Shown here piece after piece: positions 58,240 through 64,000 of a DNA stretch of 64,000 nt. The position numbers and the translations under genes are program-made. This DNA comes from Melampsora larici-populina 98AG31. Lineage: Eukaryota > Basidiomycota > Pucciniomycetes > Pucciniales > Melampsoraceae. Within the stretch, counting starts at the first letter, position 1; each line of letters begins with the position of its first letter. The stretch is taken from NCBI RefSeq assembly GCF_000204055.1, contig NW_006768781.1, positions 1,345,434 to 1,409,433 on the forward strand, given 5' to 3'. The notes below the pieces were generated by a model that had not been told where the DNA came from, did no database searches, and worked only from the letters and a program-made list of their open reading frames with translations.

Positions 58240-59165
58240 TGCAACCCTATGAACAATGCCAAATGGGTGACAGCATCCAAAGGGGTGCGGAGGCAGAGAG
58301 CCTTGCTCTGATTCTGGGGGTCTATCTGGGTGCCAACTGCTAGTGGGTCCAGGCATTGTGGTAACAATTGTTTCAATTGTCTGATGCCATTTGGGTGCGC
58401 TAGGGTGTGGTGAACAGAGGAATGATGAGCTTCTCTATTTTTCTTGAAGATGGCTTTGACTAATTTTGTGGCTGGGTTTGAGTTGGAGAGTTCTAGTAGT
58501 TGAAGGATTGTGGTGTCTGTTGTAGCATCAAAATGTTCATGTGCTGGTGCTGAGTTGGTGTCATGGCGGAGAAAAGGGGCCGGATGCATTCAAAAGACAC
58601 CTAGTGCAAATTGGTAGGCAATGTTGTCTATATGTGGTAGTATACTGGCTGGACATGTGGTTTTGCCATACGTGGGCCAGACTGCACACTTGTAGTCTAC
58701 TCTTGAGTGTATTAAGGAAGAAGTCAGCTGGAGGCATGCCATTGTTTCAACAGAACCTGTCCTGGATAGGCATGACAGTTGATTAGCAACCTTGGTGCCT
58801 TTGGCTATTTGTGACAATTATGTGAGCTGAAAATCTAAGCTTTTGGTTGATTAGAAGCCCTAGCCAGTTGATGTGAGGTTGAGGGTTGAGCTGGATGTCC
58901 CCTAGTCGGAGGGATGGGGGTTTCTCTGGTGGTTTGTTGTGGGTGAGAATCATACATTGGCTTTATGACCGGTCAAAGTCTGCCCCGTGATGGCTGCCCC
59001 AAGCAAATCATCGGTCGGCAAGGGTTTGAAGTTGGTCCTTCACTTCCTGGAGTGTTGGTCTGGCCATACAAAGGCCCCATTGTTGATGAAGCCCAACAAG
59101 ATGGTGTTGGGGACGTCGTTGGCCTGCTGGAGGAGAGGGGTATTGCAGAGTATTTATAGGACGGC
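58240..59165 (-). pseudogene. LINE-type (non-LTR) reverse transcriptase, 3' fragment
   Basis: Across three frames the minus strand reads CNTPLLQQANDVPNTILLGF then INNGAFVW, then LRLGDIQLNPQPHINWLGLL and INQKLRF..H, then AKGTKVANQLSCLSRTG, SLIHSRVDYKCAVWPTYGKT and the C-terminal tail with FLRHDTNSAPAHEHFD and NREAHHSSVHHTLAHPNG. This order is the RT thumb and C-terminal region of fungal LINEs. The catalytic F(I/V)DD motif reads INN. Frameshifts and stops make it a dead fragment; endonuclease and 5' RT are missing, cut where the gypsy element begins. Confidence 0.75.
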
Positions 59166-59219
59166 CAAAAGGGGTGAGTGTAAGGGCTCTGGTCTAGGGT
59201 CTTGAGTTTCATGACTCAA

Positions 59220-59523
59220 GACGTTTTAAGTCTAGGTATTAAGAGTGACAAAAGTTACTATAATAATTCGATGAAGAAGAAACACAACTATACACAACTA
59301 CAACAAATATATATACCTATAACTTTCTTAACAATCTATCCTAACTACCATTTTGCTTAACAACGATTTCTTCTACAACATCTTTCTTTTATTCCTAATT
59401 CTTGTATTTGATTATATGTCTTATTTCCAATTGTTTTGTTCTAAGTTATTTGAATATTTTATGTATTTGACTCTTATGTATTTTACATCATTACAATAAT
59501 AATCGCCGTCTACCCTCACAACA
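59220..59523 (-). mobile_element. Probable 3' LTR of the gypsy element
   Basis: On the minus strand, TGTTGTGAGGGTAG starts at 59523 and overlaps the stop codon of the polyprotein; the AT-rich block that follows runs to about 59220 where LINE-like sequence begins. The outer boundary and target duplication cannot be fixed because the 5' LTR lies outside the window. Confidence 0.4.
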
Positions 59524-62500
59524 CTCCCAACGCCGCCTGATATCCCATCTGAAATCGAGAATCTAGAAGCGAGTCCGGACAGGGAAATTGCGGGTATTTA
59601 GCGTGAAAATTCAGAAGAAATAAATCTAAATCAGAAGAAATATCCGGTAACAATACCCAAGTGTCGTCTGAAACCGGACGACCCAGCCAACGTAACAAGT
59701 ATTCTGGTGGCGCTTTCTTGCTCCTCTTCCTATAATCCAGGATACCCGAAACATGCCTCCAGTCATGCGTCTTTGCTACCAGAACGTTGTTTACTAGTAC
59801 AGGATTAACGTCACGTCCTCCTACACTGGGAGGCACATAAGGTGAGATCAGAGATATGTTAAAAACTGGACGAAGTCGTGAATAAGTACTGCCCAGGTTA
59901 AGTTTTACCGCGTTCTTCCCTACCATCTGAATCACTGGGAACGGACCAATCTTTCGATAATCCAACTTGGACGACGGTCTTGACGTGGTAATATTCTGCC
60001 TAGAAAGCCACACCAAGTCGCCAGGAGAGTATTCTGCCGCTGGTTTTTGATGTTTGTTATATTGATCCGCCTGAGCCTGTTTGGCATGTTTCAGAGAGAT
60101 AAGCAAATTTAACTGAGTTGCCTCCAAATGTTCTACAAAAGCATCTGCATGAGGAACTCGAGAAAATTCAGTAAAACTATTCGCGCGCGGATGGAAACCC
60201 TTCCATGAAAAAAAAGGAGTCAGATTCGTAGAGGAAGAAGTAGTGTTATTGAAACAGAATTCGGCCATTGGTAAAATGTCAACCCAATTGTCCTGTCTGT
60301 AACTGATAAAATGTCGCAAATAAGCTTCCAAAGTTTGATTTGTCCGCTCTGTCTGACCATTCGTTTGGGGATGGAAAGCCGTAGACGGAGCAGGAGTTAT
60401 GCGTAATTGTCGCTGAACCGCTGTCCAAAAGGAAGAAACAAAAGTAGAACCCCGATCTGATATAATTTTATCAGGGTATCCATGGTATCTAAAAAACTGG
60501 GAAACAAACAAAGCTGCTAGTTGAGGAGCACTCATTGACTCCCTACAGGGAATAAAATGAGCACCTTTAGAAAAATAATCGGTGATGACTAAAATTGAGT
60601 CACAACCAGACGAAACAGGCAGTTTGACTATGAAGTCAATTCCTATAGTACTCCAAGGACGGTCCGGGATTGAAGAAGGAATAAGTTGACCCTGCTGATT
60701 CTGCGTCGAACGCTTAACACGTTGGCAGGAATCGCAGCTACGAACAAAATTTATAACATCCTGCCGCAATGACTTCCAACCAAAGGTCCGAGACACCGAG
60801 CTGATCATATGTGCCACCCCCAGATGCCCCATTGAAGCAGAATTATGAAAAGAAGAGAGAATACGTTGACGAAGAGGGAGAGGTACAAAAAGACGATCTC
60901 TAAACCACCACAGCCCCCCTCAATATGTAAAAAGGGGTGGAGGCGTAGATTTATCAAGCCCCTCATAATCGTTATACGATTTGATAAGTAGGTCCCAAGT
61001 TTCAACAGATGGAATAATAAATGATGTGTCAATGGAACATACAGACAAGCCTTCTTTCAACATATATGGCTTCAACAACGTCATCCGATTTGAATCTTGT
61101 GATACATATTCATAATCAGGACGTCGTGATAAGGGGTCTGCTGGGTTCATCTTTCCTGGCGTATGAAGTATCTGAAAATGAAACGCACTAAGATAAGAGG
61201 CCCAACGCGCCTGCCTGGGTGTCAGTTTTTGTGAGGTCATAAAATAGCAAAGATTGGCGTGGTCAGAAAATACCGTGACCGGTGTAGGTGTGCCCATCAA
61301 CCAGGCACGCCATTCCTCAAACGACTCAACAATGATCCCTAATTCCTGGACATGCACCTGCCAGTTCCGTTCCGCAGGAGTCAGTTTTCGGGAAAAGAAT
61401 GAGACAGGAAGAAGATTCCCTTCAGCGTCAGGTTGCGAAAGTATAGCAGCCATAGCAAACCCTGAACAGTCTACCTGCAGAGACCTAGGTCTTTCAAAGT
61501 CAAAATGAGATAACAAAGGTGCAACCGTAAACGCATGTAATAAAGACTGAAAAGCAGAAGAACACTCAGGTGAAGCCAATCCTGCCACTACGTCAATATT
61601 CTTCTGAGTCAAAGCGGTAAGAGGTGAAGCAATAGTGGAAAATCTGTGAATGAAACGACAATAGAAATTCGTGAAACCAAGAAATCGATATAACTGTTTA
61701 GAATTGATAGGATAAGGCCAGTCAGCAATAGTTTTTAACTTGTTAGGGTCCATTCTCAAACCACTTTTCGAAATGACAAAACCCAAAAATGTCACTTCAG
61801 CTTGATAGAAAAGGCATTTATCCAACGAAACATTCAACTGATTCAATTGCAACTTGCGCAAAACTTCCAACACATGCCTTTCATGATCTTGCCGAGACTT
61901 AGAGAAAATTAAAATATCATCGATGTAGACAAAACAAAAAATGCCCAAAAACTCTGATAAAATAGATTGAATAAACCGTTGAAAACACGCAGGACCATTT
62001 GCCAACCCGAATGGCATCACCAAACATTCAAATAGACCCCAAGGAGTTCTAAACGCTGTCTTCCACTCATCACCCTCCTTTATACGAATGAAATTGAAAG
62101 CAGTCTTCAAATCTAATTTAGTAAAATATGTACATCCTGAAACACGTGTTAATAGATCACCCAACAAAGGAATAGGAAACGAGTCACGAATAGTAATTGA
62201 ATTGAGAGAACGATAATCCACACAAGGTCTGTCCTTCTTCCCCTGAACCTTGACAAAAAAAATAGGAGAAGCAGCCGGTGAAGAAGAATGTCTAATGTTA
62301 CCCTTCGCCAATTGCCCATCAATCCAAGCTTTCAATTCCACCTCATCCGTTTTTGAAATCAAATAAGACCCGCCATAAGTTGGCACTGCTCCTTCCTTCA
62401 GCCTTATTTCCATATCAAAACCCGGCCAATGAGGAGGTAAATTACATGAACCCTGCGAGTTAAAAACATCAGCAAACTGACGAAATTCAGACGGTATAGA

Positions 62501-64000
62501 ATGAATCGAGACGTTTGAAGAAGGATTAACAAGAGAAGAGGAAGACAAAAAAGAGGATGATAATGATGATGATTTACCAGTTAAAGAGGATAAACCTGAT
62601 TCAACTGGGGCGTCTAAACGCAACGAAGGGCCGAAACCTCCAACCCAACCGTGATGACTTTGTAACCAATCCATCCCAAGAATGAGATCATAGCCACCTA
62701 AACCAGTAACGTCCAACACTACATCGGATTTAAACAGATGCTTTCCAGTATCTTCAATTGATAAACCCCCTTTCCAAAAATGAGTCACCGGGCCATCCTT
62801 GCTAGAAGACCCATCAAAAGTAACGCAATTTAAAGGAAATGGGCGAAGTGATAAGGGAAATTGGTGACGTTGAACAAACTTTTTATCCACAAAACTGCCG
62901 GAGGCTCCTGAATCCACCAAAGCTCTTGCCGTAAAAACCTTTCCATCTACAACAAGATCGACTGCCAAAATAAGCCTAGTATCCATAGTGGAGGAATTCT
63001 TGAAATGAATCGCCGAGACTGAAGTAGTCACATCATCTTTAATACCATCTTCAACTGGATCAAACATAGGCCGAGCATCTAAAAATTCGCCACCCGAACC
63101 ATCCTGAGAATTATCGTAGTAGGTTGGCTGGTCGATATTTTGATATTCAGAGAACAAAGCCGAAACTTGCTGAACAGGGTCGGTCACACTTAGCGCCTTA
63201 GGCATCCCAAGAGCTGCTGGCAAACCTGGGTGTTGAAGAGGCAAAACTTGAGCGGGTACAGGTGCCAAAGCAGGACCAAATTGAAATTGTTGATAGTGCT
63301 GCAAGTGAGGTGGTAACTGATACGGTTGAACTGGTAAGTGATGAAAAGCCGCTGAGACATCAAGAACAGAATGTTGAAAAGAGAAAGGGGGACGTTTATC
63401 ACGCGAATTATCACGAGGTCCATTAGGGGTTGAAAAGGCTGCAACCGTTGCATTCGGTCTGGCTTGATGACGCTGCATAAAAGCTTCAATTTCCTGAGTT
63501 GATCTCGGAGGTGGATTAGGACAAGCGCTTTTCCCATCAGGCGTCTTATGAGTTGAATCGTAAGCTTTTAAACAGCGATGACAAACAGTTCTTGCATGAC
63601 AGAATTTGATAAAGAAACCAAAAGTAATACCGCTTGGTAAAGGAGGAAAAGGCCGCCGAGAGTTCACCGCATGGATATCGACATCCATTGCATTCGGATC
63701 ACGAGGAACATGAACAACCGGAGGTGAAGACGCCGCACGCTGCATCGCATGAGACTGGCCAAAAGACGCATTGTTCGCGCTTACATGAATGACTTGTTCG
63801 GAAGCCATCAATGCTACTGCTTGACGTTCTTCAATAGTAGAGCATTTAAACCAGTCTGGATGTTTAAGAGCTCTATCCTTCACATCCGCCCGCAAACCTG
63901 AAGTGAATAAGTTCTTTAAGACGACATTTGAAATCTGAAGCTGAAAAGACATGGAATTGAATCTGGAAATGAATTGTCCGACCGGTAATTTGCCTTGCTT
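59516..64000 (-). pseudogene. Ty3/gypsy chromovirus gag-pol, one in-frame TGA, 5' end off the window
   Basis: One frame spans from the right edge to 59516 with a single TGA at 60922-60920. In order: gag C-terminal part; a CCHC-like knuckle CHARTVCHRCLKAYDSTHK; aspartic protease ALVDSGASGSFVD; RT with PCVDYRSLNSITIRDSFPIP, FVYIDDILIFS (catalytic YIDD intact); RNase H beginning LQVDCSGFAMAAIL; then, after the TGA, integrase with H...H and CDSCQRVK zinc site and the D-D-E residues in GIDFIVKLP, ISDRGSTF and NGQTERTNQTL; and a C-terminal chromodomain-type block (VSGILDYRKRSKKAPPEYLL RWLG). Chromoviruses use that domain to target heterochromatin. All enzyme motifs are intact apart from the stop, so this copy is fairly young. 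The gag N-terminus and 5' LTR lie beyond base 64000. Confidence 0.93.

Noticed and set aside
57896..58252. A host gene encoding 118 aa
   Set aside because: No domain, splice context or conserved pattern; treated as chance open frame.
59516..63952. Two separate genes (1010 aa and 438 aa) on the minus strand
   Set aside because: They are in one frame and separated by a single TGA; domain order is that of one gag-pol polyprotein.

Overview
This window looks like a repeat-rich chromosomal segment of a rust fungus (Pucciniales, Basidiomycota). Genes are split by short GT-AG introns, base composition is moderately AT-rich, a DUF6589 gene and a RecQ-type helicase fragment of the kind expanded in rusts are present, and two host-type genes (an Opy2-like membrane anchor and deoxyhypusine synthase) sit among many nested transposons. 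The species is not determined. All exon joins are read by eye from splice consensus and reading phase.

Layout. 0-6.2 kb: a 5'-truncated RecQ-like helicase (+) and an apparently intact five-exon DUF6589 gene (-). 6.2-9.8 kb: a 78-bp minisatellite, a 517-bp inverted-repeat element, an 82-bp triplication and a 0.7-kb foldback repeat. 10-16.5 kb: a PIF/Harbinger transposase relic (+) and a multi-exon proline-rich/coiled-coil gene (-) broken by nonsense codons and a 173-bp CACTA-like MITE. 18.35-24.10 kb: a candidate composite DNA transposon with long terminal inverted repeats, holding an intact six-exon 640-aa passenger gene (+) and a Tc1/mariner-like transposase (-). 24.75-27.9 kb: a hAT transposase relic (-). 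28.1-34.4 kb: a DIRS-type retroelement (+) with gag-like, RT/RNase H and tyrosine recombinase frames. 35.3-42.6 kb: a nest in which a hAT element with exact 19-bp TIRs and a 7-bp target duplication sits in a second hAT-like coding region and is itself split by a 1.56-kb insertion. 42.7-46 kb: a two-exon unknown gene, a 157-base assembly gap and an intron-containing tRNA-Glu. 46.9-49.8 kb: Opy2-like gene (-). 51.4-53.4 kb: a solo LTR with a perfect 5-bp duplication and a decayed DIRS RT (-). 54.9-56.4 kb: deoxyhypusine synthase (+). 58.2-64 kb: a LINE relic followed by a Ty3/gypsy chromovirus (-) that runs off the right edge.

Only Opy2-like, deoxyhypusine synthase and the tRNA are clear cellular genes; Opy2 family members tether MAPK-pathway components at the membrane and deoxyhypusine synthase modifies eIF5A. 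Most of the rest is mobile DNA. A recurring theme is that single in-frame TGA codons, mostly in TTGA context (one C-to-T step from TCGA), interrupt otherwise open frames of unrelated elements, suggesting a shared RIP-like mutational history.
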